NCBI GenBank assembly: GCA_005502775.1
Contig: SCNI01000007.1
Coordinates: forward strand, 1-64,000
Length of the DNA: 64,000 bases
Source of the DNA: Microbacteriaceae bacterium 3FA27C10
Lineage (GTDB): Bacteria > Actinomycetota > Actinomycetes > Actinomycetales > Microbacteriaceae
Reading direction: 5' to 3'
How positions within the stretch are numbered: the stretch's first letter is position 1; the number at the start of each line of letters is the position of its first letter. The position numbers and the translations under genes are program-made. Below the pieces are notes generated by a model. It did no database searches. It saw only the letters and a program-made list of their open reading frames with translations, and had not been told where the DNA came from. This document shows positions 8,136-14,582 of this stretch, piece by piece.

Positions 8136-8148
8136 GGACCAAAGTCCC
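8136..8148 (-). promoter_or_regulatory. DosR-box-like site C upstream of USP-ADH operon
   Basis: On the minus strand the site reads GGGACTTTGGTCC, an essentially exact match to the DosR core palindrome, 36 bp upstream of the USP start codon. A GC-rich run follows it upstream. It is the best of the three sites seen and supports placing the USP-ADH operon under the DosR-like regulator. Confidence 0.65.
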
Positions 8149-8187
8149 CCGGGGGCGAACGCACTGCCCCAGCCGCATCCGGAGTCT

Positions 8188-8868
8188 TCAGAGCCGGCGC
8201 TCGTGACGCACCGGCTTGAGCCGCGATGGCGCGTCGGCAGCCGGTGGGAACTCGCAGGTGAACCAGCCCTCATAGCCGAAGAGGAACCCCATCACCCGGT
8301 TGCGCACCTCGAGCTCGATGTGGAAGGCACCGCGCTGCTCGTCCCAGTGCTCGTGCAACTCGGCGGTGCCGGAGAAGATCATGGGGAATCGGAAGCCCAC
8401 CCGGCCTTCGTAGAACCGTTGCGTGGTGGAGCGCAGAACGAGTCCGCCCTGCTCGTCGACGTCGAGATGCAGGTCCACTGCGAGGTGCTGATGTGTGCCC
8501 AGGTAGTCGACGATCGTGCCGCGGCGCGCATCCAGCACCATGGTGGCGTCGAACCGAGCCGGTTTCCGGCGCACCCGGTACTCCCGCACGAAGGTGACGG
8601 TCTCGCGCCCGAAGGGGTCGCGGTAGGGATAGTTCTCGATGGTGAAGGGCACGTCCACACCTGTGTCGGCCACGAGGATGTGCCGCAGGCGCCCGATGAG
8701 CAGGAAGGGGACGGTCCACCACGGACCGCGCCGGATGCGGACCATCGTGCCGCGCCCCACGCAGGCGTAGCCGGCCTCCAGCGAGACGCCGAAGCGACGC
8801 TGGAGCATCGGGTGCAGTCGGGCGAATCGTTCCTCGCCGAGCGCCGTGCGGAACATCGACCCGGTCAC
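8188..8868 (-). CDS. DUF4166-domain protein
   Basis: A 226-aa protein resembling the DUF4166 family: 'MFRTALGEERFARLHPMLQRRFG' at the N-terminus, 'GYACVGRGTMVRIRRGPWWTVPFL', and a repeated beta pattern with 'GRETVTFVREYRV' and 'GRVGFRFPMIFSGTAELHEHWD'. No enzymatic residue is assigned. The GTG at 8868 forms a 4-bp GTGA overlap with the stop of the upstream SRPBCC gene; the ATG at 8856 is a possible alternative. Fusion or adjacency of DUF4166 with SRPBCC or epimerase domains is common in actinobacteria, which suggests that the pair handles a hydrophobic ligand, but the function is not known. Confidence 0.8.
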   Translation of the reverse strand: MTGSMFRTALGEERFARLHPMLQRRFGVSLEAGYACVGRGTMVRIRRGPWWTVPFLLIGRLRHILVADTGVDVPFTIENYPYRDPFGRETVTFVREYRVRRKPARFDATMVLDARRGTIVDYLGTHQHLAVDLHLDVDEQGGLVLRSTTQRFYEGRVGFRFPMIFSGTAELHEHWDEQRGAFHIELEVRNRVMGFLFGYEGWFTCEFPPAADAPSRLKPVRHERRL

Positions 8869-9485
8869 GGCCGGCCGCCCGGTTGCAGTTCGTCCAACGT
8901 CGCCGGCGCACCCGCCATCGCCCCGCCGCGCGGCGATCGGGTGCGGCAGCGAGCGGCGCGGGGGCGTTCCGGCCGCCACCACGCGAACACGGTGCGCAAG
9001 CCCCACCGCTCCGGAGGCACCCCCGTCTCGGCCCAGATCCGCAGCCGATCGAAGCTCCACGCGGTCATCCAGCGCACGATCGGGCGCAGCAGCGCGTCCG
9101 GCAGGCGGCCGAACCCGGGCACGTAGTCGTAACCGGTGATGAAGCGCACCCCGCCGGCAGTCGGTTCGTAACGCCAATAACCGCGGCCGCTGCGGAGCGG
9201 CGAGAGCCGGTCGTCGGTCGTGAAGGCCAAGGCGGAGGTGCGAGTGCCGTCGGGGCGCGCGCGCTCACCGAGCGAGACGCCGGTGCCGTCGATTCGATGA
9301 AAGGGCAGCGTGCGCTCGTACCGGAACCGGATGCGGCCGCGCGCATCCGTCTCGAGCGGCACGATCGCGCTGAACCGCAGATCCCACCGCGGATGCGCGA
9401 CGGGATCCTGGGTCAGCGCCCACACCGTCTCGATGTCGGCGCGAATCACCGTCTCGACGTAGAGCGCACGCGATCGCGCCCTCAT
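8865..9485 (-). CDS. SRPBCC (START/polyketide-cyclase-like) protein
   Basis: A 206-aa protein whose first 150 residues fit the SRPBCC ligand-binding fold: 'YVETVIRADIETVWALTQDPVAHPRWDLRFSAI' is the characteristic opening, and 'GVRFITGYDYVPGFGRLPDALLRPIVRWMTAW' the long C-terminal helix. The last 50 residues are basic and proline-rich. It is coupled by a 4-bp overlap to the DUF4166 gene. It is the last gene before base composition falls and the toxin island begins at about 9.6 kb. Ligand unknown. Confidence 0.8.
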   Translation of the reverse strand: MRARSRALYVETVIRADIETVWALTQDPVAHPRWDLRFSAIVPLETDARGRIRFRYERTLPFHRIDGTGVSLGERARPDGTRTSALAFTTDDRLSPLRSGRGYWRYEPTAGGVRFITGYDYVPGFGRLPDALLRPIVRWMTAWSFDRLRIWAETGVPPERWGLRTVFAWWRPERPRAARCRTRSPRGGAMAGAPATLDELQPGGRP

Positions 9486-9615
9486 GTCATCCCCACGCCC
9501 CCATTATCTATCGCGGAGCCACGCTCGCCGGCCGTAACGGAGCGAGCGAAGGGGCGTCGGCAGCGCGAGGAGCGACCTGCGATACAGCTGTGAGCACTCG
9601 CGCATCTGGTGGCTG

Positions 9616-10131
9616 CTACTTGGCGAGCGTTGTACTCACCTCAACAACGTTGATGACATCTGAGTCCCAGCCCGCAACCCCTGCTCCTACGATTTCCTCT
9701 GGTTCGTCGAAATCTGGCTGTAGGTCGGGTAAGCCACTGACATCAGCAAGAAGCAGCCGGCAGTTGGCACCCGTAACAATGAGGGACTCGGTCGCCCGTA
9801 GGAAGTCGAGTGTCAGCTTTGCCTCGCCGTGCCGGCTCGCGAATCGTGATTCCATCACCACCCAAGCACGAGGGCCGTCCGGTTCACTTTGGCCGTTCCA
9901 GCTGAAGGTCCTGACACCGTCAAAGACCAGTATCGCTGTATTGGCGCGAATCGCCAGATCGGCCGAAGCCCGCGCATCAAGCAATACTCCAAGGCGACCG
10001 TGCAGCGCGTCGAACTCCAGCCCAATCATCGTCGTCTCGTATAACGAATCGACGAGGCTCAGGGGGAACGGATCATCGTTCCTTGGAACGTCGAAATCGA
10101 CGTTGGATGTCAGAACCGACCGTAATTCCAT
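9616..10131 (-). CDS. Putative immunity protein, unnamed family
   Basis: A 171-aa acidic protein without signal peptide or membrane segment. The pattern 'Y.TTMIGLEFDALHGRLGVLLDAR' followed by 'ILVFDGVRTFSWNG' and a short acidic C-terminus is one I associate with small actinobacterial proteins found beside polymorphic toxins, but I cannot name the family. GC is lower than in the gene at 8865. It is the outermost gene of a run of immunity-like genes (9616-11885) with no attached toxin. Immunity function is inferred from context only. Confidence 0.6.
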   Translation of the reverse strand: MELRSVLTSNVDFDVPRNDDPFPLSLVDSLYETTMIGLEFDALHGRLGVLLDARASADLAIRANTAILVFDGVRTFSWNGQSEPDGPRAWVVMESRFASRHGEAKLTLDFLRATESLIVTGANCRLLLADVSGLPDLQPDFDEPEEIVGAGVAGWDSDVINVVEVSTTLAK

Positions 10132-10202
10132 ATTGTCACCCTCCTAAGGGAACGTGCGCGTAGGGATCATCCGGTCGCCCGCGCTCGCTCGGGAGCTGCG
10201 AA

Positions 10203-10589
10203 TCACTCAACACCAGCGAGGGCGAGGCCAGCTGCCCGCAGGACGCTCTCCCATCGGTCATCAGCGAGGTATCGCTCATCCGACGAATCTCCCAACTCAT
10301 CGATTATGGGTGCGAGCAAGGCGTTTAGGTCGACAAGCCTATCGATTTCGCCTCCGGCGATGAGCACGGAGCCAACCCGCACTGAGGGAATCGGCAAGAC
10401 CATGCAATCGTCGCAGAGAGTATGGATGTTGGTTGACAGGTCGTCGTAGAAGCCCTCGCTGAGATCGTGCTTAGCCAGCCAGATTGCCTCCTGATATTCC
10501 CGATCGCTTAGGGCAGCAATCACTTCACGTCGCATCTCGGGAAATCGAGGCCGAATCAAGGGGCGCACCAATTTGTCCATCCCTTCCAT
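10203..10589 (-). CDS. SCO4402-family protein (putative immunity)
   Basis: A 128-aa protein matching the layout I remember for the SCO4402 family: 'MRREVIAALSDREYQEAIWL', 'GFYDDLSTNIHTLCDDCMVLPIPSVRVGSVL', and 'YLADDRWESVLRAAGLAL' at the C-terminus. These are small cytoplasmic proteins often coded next to RHS or WXG-type toxins and commonly taken as immunity proteins. The start is ATG at 10589 (or the in-frame ATG at 10580). It lies 40 bp downstream of the Tdi1-like gene on the same strand. Role inferred from context. Confidence 0.7.
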   Translation of the reverse strand: MEGMDKLVRPLIRPRFPEMRREVIAALSDREYQEAIWLAKHDLSEGFYDDLSTNIHTLCDDCMVLPIPSVRVGSVLIAGGEIDRLVDLNALLAPIIDELGDSSDERYLADDRWESVLRAAGLALAGVE

Positions 10590-10629
10590 TCATCAAGGAT
10601 GAATACGATCCGGCCCGCCTTGTCCGGAA

Positions 10630-11229
10630 CTAATCGAGTGAAACCGGCCCAACGGCAGAGCCACCGGGAACGTCACGCAGAGCTAGGCGAAGCTGCCCTG
10701 TGAGGCTCCAGTACACCTCTAGGTCGCTCAGTTCGAGGTTGTCGTCCGCGCCACCCATGAATAGCGGTACGCGGTAGCCGACGCATTGATCAAATCGGAG
10801 AGCGTCGGGATTGCTGTCTTTCCAAGACTCGAAATAGGAAGTCGCAAGAGCAGCCTCACCGAAATCAACTAACTCCTCATCGAGGAAGGAGGCCAAAGAC
10901 AAGGGGATTTCCAGCACTTGGCCTGTGCCGGGTTCGAAAAGCAGGACGCGAGAGCTCGCTTGTGCTCGCGAGCCTTTGTCGAGCGCAAACTGCCGGCCGA
11001 GCCAATCGAATCCGAACAGGTCAGGATTGCGAGCGGCGAACTCAGGGAAGGCCTCAACTAGCATCGCCTTTGCGCTACTAGCTGACTGCACCGAGTGGAT
11101 TCTGTAAAGACCCCCTCCCACAGACAGCCCGCCCCAAGCGGATTGCAGTTCCGGAACTGAGATGTTTCCGTCACGCCCCTGCGGATTCGGCAGCTCCACG
11201 CCGAATGCCGAACGAAATCGCTCCAGCAT
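10630..11229 (-). CDS. Tdi1/DUF1851-type immunity protein
   Basis: A 199-aa protein with the hallmark of the T6SS-immunity Tdi1 C-terminal (DUF1851) family: 'GLYRIHS' (about 63-69), 'FGFDWLGRQFALD', 'LLFEPGTGQVLEIP', then 'CVGYRVPLFMGGADDNLELSDLEVYW'. Tdi1 neutralises a DNA-damaging (GAD/Tde-type) effector in Agrobacterium; here no cognate toxin is seen, so it looks like a retained orphan immunity gene. The ATG at 11229 is chosen because it has a strong GGGGGAG site and clears the upstream gene. An in-frame start at 11355 would overlap Imm35 by 56 bp and adds a non-conserved N-terminus. Confidence 0.82.
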   Translation of the reverse strand: MLERFRSAFGVELPNPQGRDGNISVPELQSAWGGLSVGGGLYRIHSVQSASSAKAMLVEAFPEFAARNPDLFGFDWLGRQFALDKGSRAQASSRVLLFEPGTGQVLEIPLSLASFLDEELVDFGEAALATSYFESWKDSNPDALRFDQCVGYRVPLFMGGADDNLELSDLEVYWSLTGQLRLALRDVPGGSAVGPVSLD

Positions 11230-11299
11230 GTCTCCCCCTATCGAATCGAGAACGGGCCAAAGACCGTGCCCGGGCTGTTGCACGAGATCGGCTTCGCCT

Positions 11300-11566
11300 T
11301 CAGTCCACCTGATCTTCAATCGGTCTGGAATAGGATCCAATACGAATCGAGCCACTCTCTCTATCGACTATCAGCGGCCCGCCACCTGCTAGCGCGAGAC
11401 CAACATCACCCGTATCCATCCAAGTTTGCGAATCATAAGAGACCACCCAGCACTTCCGGAATTCCTGAACCCTGGTCACGACCACGTCACCGGGTGGCGA
11501 CCGCACCATGATGCGGTCCAATTCGCGCTGGGCTATCTCTCGCGCATCGTTCTCATTCATTGCCAT
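11300..11566 (-). CDS. Imm35-family immunity protein
   Basis: An 88-aa protein resembling Pfam Imm35: 'AREIAQRELD' helix, 'CWVVSYDSQTWMDTGD', then 'LALAGGGPLIVDRESGSIRIGS..RPIEDQ', which is the diagnostic 'AG.GP.iVdr.tG' core. Imm35 proteins protect against various polymorphic toxins. The ATG at 11566 is chosen from the domain limits; starts at 11560 or a GTG at 11611 are possible. No toxin gene is attached. It overlaps the end of the next upstream gene by 14 bp. Confidence 0.78.
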   Translation of the reverse strand: MAMNENDAREIAQRELDRIMVRSPPGDVVVTRVQEFRKCWVVSYDSQTWMDTGDVGLALAGGGPLIVDRESGSIRIGSYSRPIEDQVD

Positions 11567-11885
11567 CAGTTTGTCCAACGATTGCTTCTCGAGCAATGGC
11601 AGCGGCTGCACTGTTAGTGACCGGCGACTCGATCGTCGTCCTCATGCCGAGCAGGCGAAGCGTGTCACTCATTGATAACCGTAGCTCCAGATAGCGGCCC
11701 TCACACGAGTACCTCGAGCTCGTAATACAAGTCAGGAGACGTGATTGATCGATCGGTGACGCCGCTCCGCGAGATTGGAGCAGAGCTCCGTTAGGAACGC
11801 TGACCTCGACACCGCCGATCGTCGAAACTACTGGAAAGGTTGGGCTGTGAGTATTCGAGCAGACCCAATAGTGCGCGTATACCAA
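11553..11885 (-). CDS. Small hypothetical protein, possible immunity gene
   Basis: A 110-aa reading frame with coding-like composition ('PVVSTIGGVEVSVPNGALLQSRG'), starting at TTG 11885 behind a GGAG and overlapping the 107-aa gene by 58 bp. No family recognised. If the TTG is wrong, a shorter version from ATG 11670 ('MSDTLRLLG') is possible. Its position between the ART-like cassette's immunity gene and Imm35 suggests an immunity protein or a fragment of one. Low certainty that it is expressed. Confidence 0.45.
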   Translation of the reverse strand: MVYAHYWVCSNTHSPTFPVVSTIGGVEVSVPNGALLQSRGAASPIDQSRLLTCITSSRYSCEGRYLELRLSMSDTLRLLGMRTTIESPVTNSAAAAIAREAIVGQTDGNE

Positions 11886-12151
11886 ATCGAAAACTCCGCA
11901 CCAGGTCGAACATAGGTCACCGCGTCCTGTTGCCAGAATCGCAACTCGACGACGGCGTCTCGGGCCGCTGCAGGCACTGGCTTCTCGTCCGGGGTGACGA
12001 GAATTGCTCCCAGCGAATAGACCTTGCCCGGGTCGCCTAGGAGGGAATACTGGAAGAGCAAGGATCGGCTTTGAGACGCTCTTACTCCAATGAACTCCGA
12101 TTCAGCAATTCCCTTGAAACTCAAAGCCGCCGAGGCGATAGTCCAGCTCAT
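11828..12151 (-). CDS. Cognate immunity protein of the ART-like orphan toxin (inferred)
   Basis: A 107-aa protein beginning 'MSWTIASAALSFKGIAES' and made mostly of predicted strands. No family recognised and no signal peptide. The ATG overlaps the stop of the toxin cassette upstream (ATGA, 12148-12151), the arrangement seen for every toxin-immunity pair in this island, so it is taken as the partner of the ADP-ribosyltransferase-like domain. GC is visibly below the chromosome average. Confidence 0.65.
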   Translation of the reverse strand: MSWTIASAALSFKGIAESEFIGVRASQSRSLLFQYSLLGDPGKVYSLGAILVTPDEKPVPAAARDAVVELRFWQQDAVTYVRPGAEFSIWYTRTIGSARILTAQPFQ

Positions 12152-12885
12152 GGGATGAGCCAGTGATTGGGCACACGGAATATCTGATCGATACCGTCAC
12201 GAACAAAGATTCCACTGGTGCCCTCGACGGTGGAGAGATTCAGAAAGTAACTGTTGTCCACAACCGTCTTGGGAGCCAATCCGGAAGTCAAATAATTCGG
12301 ACTTCCGTAGCCTGGCGTGCGACTCATAAGCTGCCCGTACCCTTCCGCGTCTGAGCGCTGTAGGAAAAAGTACTTTCCTTCAGCGGCATCTCCAACTCTG
12401 TATGCTCCAGTTGCCGCGATATCGTCAGCTTCTGCTTGACTTACTGCACGCCAAATTTGCACGCTCGCCCCATCAATAGCAGATGTAGCTAGCACCCCAT
12501 CGGCGGCGACTGTCGCCGTAGCTGCCGCGCCTGCGCCCTCCGCGGCTGCGGCAGCCCCGATACCGGCAGCGCCGAAGCCTGCGCAGATGCCAACCGTTGC
12601 AACAACACAGGCAATCACGGCGATCGCTGCCACAGCGATGAGCGCTCCGATTCCGACAGCGCCCCAGTCGATGTTCCCAAGCTTTCCTGTGCTGGTATTC
12701 AGCGCTTGCTGTTTGCCGTACTTTGAGATGCTCGTGCCCGATGATCCAGTCGCGTGGCCACCACGAGCCGTCGAAGGTTCCACACCGCCCGAGACATGAG
12801 GTGCTCCACCGCCCGCTGCCGCTGGACTTGATGTAGACACGCCCGGAATAGCGTCTGGTCTTGTGCCATCAGAGCAGTTCGTCAC
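12148..12885 (-). CDS. Orphan RHS C-terminal cassette with ART-like toxin domain
   Basis: A 245-aa displaced RHS C-terminus. Residues 1-45 match the linker after the RHS core of the full-length protein, about 45-125 repeat its hinge nearly residue for residue ('SKYGKQQALNT', 'GNIDWGAVGIGALIAVAAIA', 'CVVATVGICAGFGAAG'), and 135-245 are a different toxin domain. That domain has 'VQIWRAVSQAEADDIAATGAYRV', 'GKYFFLQRSDAEGYGQL' and a C-terminal 'IDQIFRVPNHW', a layout I associate with ADP-ribosyltransferase-type RHS toxins; catalytic residues cannot be assigned safely. It begins at a fortuitous GTG with no signal peptide, so it is probably silent until recombined onto the full-length gene. Confidence 0.7.
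   Translation of the reverse strand: MTNCSDGTRPDAIPGVSTSSPAAAGGGAPHVSGGVEPSTARGGHATGSSGTSISKYGKQQALNTSTGKLGNIDWGAVGIGALIAVAAIAVIACVVATVGICAGFGAAGIGAAAAAEGAGAAATATVAADGVLATSAIDGASVQIWRAVSQAEADDIAATGAYRVGDAAEGKYFFLQRSDAEGYGQLMSRTPGYGSPNYLTSGLAPKTVVDNSYFLNLSTVEGTSGIFVRDGIDQIFRVPNHWLIP
12535..12790 (-). repeat. RHS hinge copy in the ART-like cassette
   Basis: This block repeats the hinge DNA of the full-length RHS gene (16496-16750) in the same orientation. The upstream half (from the palindrome-free 'gatgttccc' stretch through 'gatgctcg') is almost identical, while the hydrophobic-segment half has many synonymous changes. The identity is therefore mosaic, consistent with gene conversion. Confidence 0.85.
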
Positions 12886-12923
12886 GGTTGAGAAGTGACC
12901 CGCAGAATAGACGTCACCTGCAT

Positions 12924-12963
12924 GGAGCCGTCGTAGCTATTGGACGAGTCGAGCTGCCCCTTC
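12924..12963 (-). repeat. RHS-core remnant
   Basis: About 39 bp that match the full-length RHS gene at 18294-18332 with roughly five differences, translating on the minus strand to GQLDSSNSYDGS. It lies just upstream of the orphan cassette, far closer than the equivalent segment in the intact gene. It is the scar of an older, internally deleted rhs copy. Confidence 0.7.
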
Positions 12964-13016
12964 CTCATACCCAACATGCCAAGCATGCCACTCAATCGAT
13001 CACCGCCAGTATCAGC

Positions 13017-13319
13017 TCAAGTCAGGATGCGCAGGACCCGATGATAGGCAGCTTCAAGATCGTCTTTTCCAGAAATGACCCAGTGCTCCTCTATCTCCAC
13101 ACCGGGTTGGTCGAACCTGACGCCTTGAACCGCCGCATCGCCGTCCGACCAAACCACGAGGCGACTTGACCCTCGATCGGACTCCCAGTCCACCCACATT
13201 GCATTGGGATTGTTACCCACCGGTCCGCGCGCGACTTTCCAGCTGATGTTGGTATCCCCCTGATGGCCTCCCACTTCGCTGAGATATTGAATAACAAGTT
13301 CAAACAAGAGATCCGTCAT
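13017..13319 (-). CDS. TriTu-like immunity protein
   Basis: A 100-aa protein: 'LLFELVIQYLSEVGG' helix, then 'VARGPVGNNPNAMWVDWESDRGSSRLVVWSDGDAAVQ' and a closing helix 'SGKDDLEAAYHRVLRIL'. This matches the general pattern of the TriTu immunity family, the partners of TreTu toxins. The ATG at 13319 overlaps the TGA of the toxin frame by 4 bp (a longer start at 13334 is possible). The pairing with an upstream TreTu-like domain is strong mutual support. Expected to bind and block the toxin in the cytoplasm. Confidence 0.75.
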   Translation of the reverse strand: MTDLLFELVIQYLSEVGGHQGDTNISWKVARGPVGNNPNAMWVDWESDRGSSRLVVWSDGDAAVQGVRFDQPGVEIEEHWVISGKDDLEAAYHRVLRILT

Positions 13320-13912
13320 TTCGTCCTCAACCACTGAATGTTCTGCGCCGGAGGCATTTCAGTTACGCCCAATCCGTTCCGACCCCAGAAAGAGCTCGGT
13401 CCCCTAATCGCCGCGTGAGCAATGTTTCCCGCTTGTTGAAGAGTGTCCGAAGGAACGTCGAATTCCACGTACCGTGCACCTGGAGCCGCTTGCTTCATCC
13501 ACGTTGCTGGATCTGCGGGTCGTGCAACGTATGTCATTCCTGAACCTCCTTCCTGCACTGTTCTTGTCTCTATCATTGCTTCGTACTCGGATTGCCCCAT
13601 CCAACGTCCGACAGTGGTCCATTCGCCCGAACCAGCAAGGAGATCCCCAGCAGACTCCGATGCGGCAGTCACTACGCCTGCGGCGGCCACGCCCTCGGCT
13701 ATTGCAGCTGCACCCTCGGCAGCGGCCGCAGCCCCAAGGCCCGCTGCGCCGAAGCCCGCACAAATTCCCACTGTCGCGACGACACAGGCGATCACGGCGA
13801 TCGCTGCCATGGCGATGCGCGCTCCCATCGGTCGCGACCTCCCCGGCCACACCGCTGCGGGTTGGCCGCTGAGATAGCGGCGCAGGATGATCTGGTGCGT
13901 GCGGAATGCCAC
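13316..13912 (-). CDS. Orphan RHS C-terminal cassette with TreTu-like toxin
   Basis: A 198-aa frame. Residues about 28-66 are the RHS hinge ('IAVIACVVATVGICAGFGAAGLGAAAAAEG') and about 95-198 a toxin domain reading 'VGRWMGQSEYEAMIETRTVQEGG', 'TYVARPADPATW', 'ARYVEFDVPSDTL' and 'EMPPAQNIQWL'. This is the pattern of TreTu, an ADP-ribosyltransferase that modifies elongation factor Tu. The first 27 residues come from unrelated DNA joined to the hinge, so the ATG at 13912 is probably not a natural start and the cassette lacks secretion signals. An immunity gene follows with ATGA overlap. Likely a reserve toxin module rather than an independent effector. Confidence 0.75.
   Translation of the reverse strand: MAFRTHQIILRRYLSGQPAAVWPGRSRPMGARIAMAAIAVIACVVATVGICAGFGAAGLGAAAAAEGAAAIAEGVAAAGVVTAASESAGDLLAGSGEWTTVGRWMGQSEYEAMIETRTVQEGGSGMTYVARPADPATWMKQAAPGARYVEFDVPSDTLQQAGNIAHAAIRGPSSFWGRNGLGVTEMPPAQNIQWLRTK
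13713..13830 (-). repeat. RHS hinge copy in the TreTu-like cassette
   Basis: This segment matches 16496-16613 of the full-length RHS gene with no visible difference over its first 95 bp or so and only two or three near its outer edge. Both copies code for the hydrophobic hinge directly before the toxin domain. Homology ends abruptly at about 13830. Confidence 0.9.
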
Positions 13913-14125
13913 CGCACGCGCACCATGGTGTACCCGGCCTCACGGAGCTCTTGGGCGGTGCCCCGAGCGAGCCGTTGGCCAGGGCCTTCGGGGTGGCTGC
14001 CAGCCGCCAGCGCCTCGGTCGACAGACACGATCCGGGTGGGGCGTTCCTTGGTACAACCGAGACCTTTCCCAGTCGGTCGCCCAACCGGAAGAGCCTGTT
14101 GAACCCCGAGTCTCGGCCTTCATCA
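13831..14125. other. Unassigned GC-rich block between two RHS cassettes
   Basis: About 295 bp with higher GC than the flanking cassettes and no homology to the hinge or to either toxin. All three minus-strand frames are open over part of it, but none has a recognisable domain, and no terminal inverted repeats are visible. It may be the remains of a mobile element or of another toxin gene. Nothing firm can be said. Confidence 0.5.
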
Positions 14126-14485
14126 CTATCGCATCAGTTGCCCGTTCGGGTCCTTGAGAATAGTTTTGGCGTCAATTGAGTCGGCAGTCTCCAGCAGGCC
14201 GGCCTCTCTTGGAGAGAGGAGAACGCCTCCGTCATCGCCCGCCACCGTAGTACCAGCAGCCATCTTGCCGCGGGCAGTCAGTCCGGCCCCGGCTCCTACT
14301 GCTGCAGTATCGACCGCCGCGGCAGTCCTCAGACCCCCTGCCCCAACACCAGCGCAAATGCCAACGGTCGCGACGACACAGGCAACAACGGCAATCGCAG
14401 CGGCGGCGATGAATGATCCGATTCCGGCAGCTGGGTCGTTGACCGCAGACCCGATGCTAGTCTCAATGAGACAAGAATGTGCATG
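14126..14485 (-). pseudogene. Decayed RHS C-terminal cassette (hinge plus truncated tail)
   Basis: A 119-codon open stretch without a start codon at its head. It encodes a diverged hinge ('GIGSFIAAAAIAVVACVVATVGICAGVGAGGL') followed by about 60 residues ('KMAAGTTVAGDDGGVLLSPREAGLLETADSIDAK', ending 'DPNGQLMR') and a stop at 14126. The tail is too short for a toxin and has no immunity gene behind it. The hinge is the most diverged of the four, so this is probably the oldest cassette. Listed as a remnant. Confidence 0.75.
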
Positions 14486-14582
14486 TCATGCTCGATCAAA
14501 GTAGCTCCCCGTCGCATGAAGGAAATCGGGGAGGCTATTGGATCACCTCTCCATAAAGTCTTCCGAAAAGCGAGGAGGGTCG

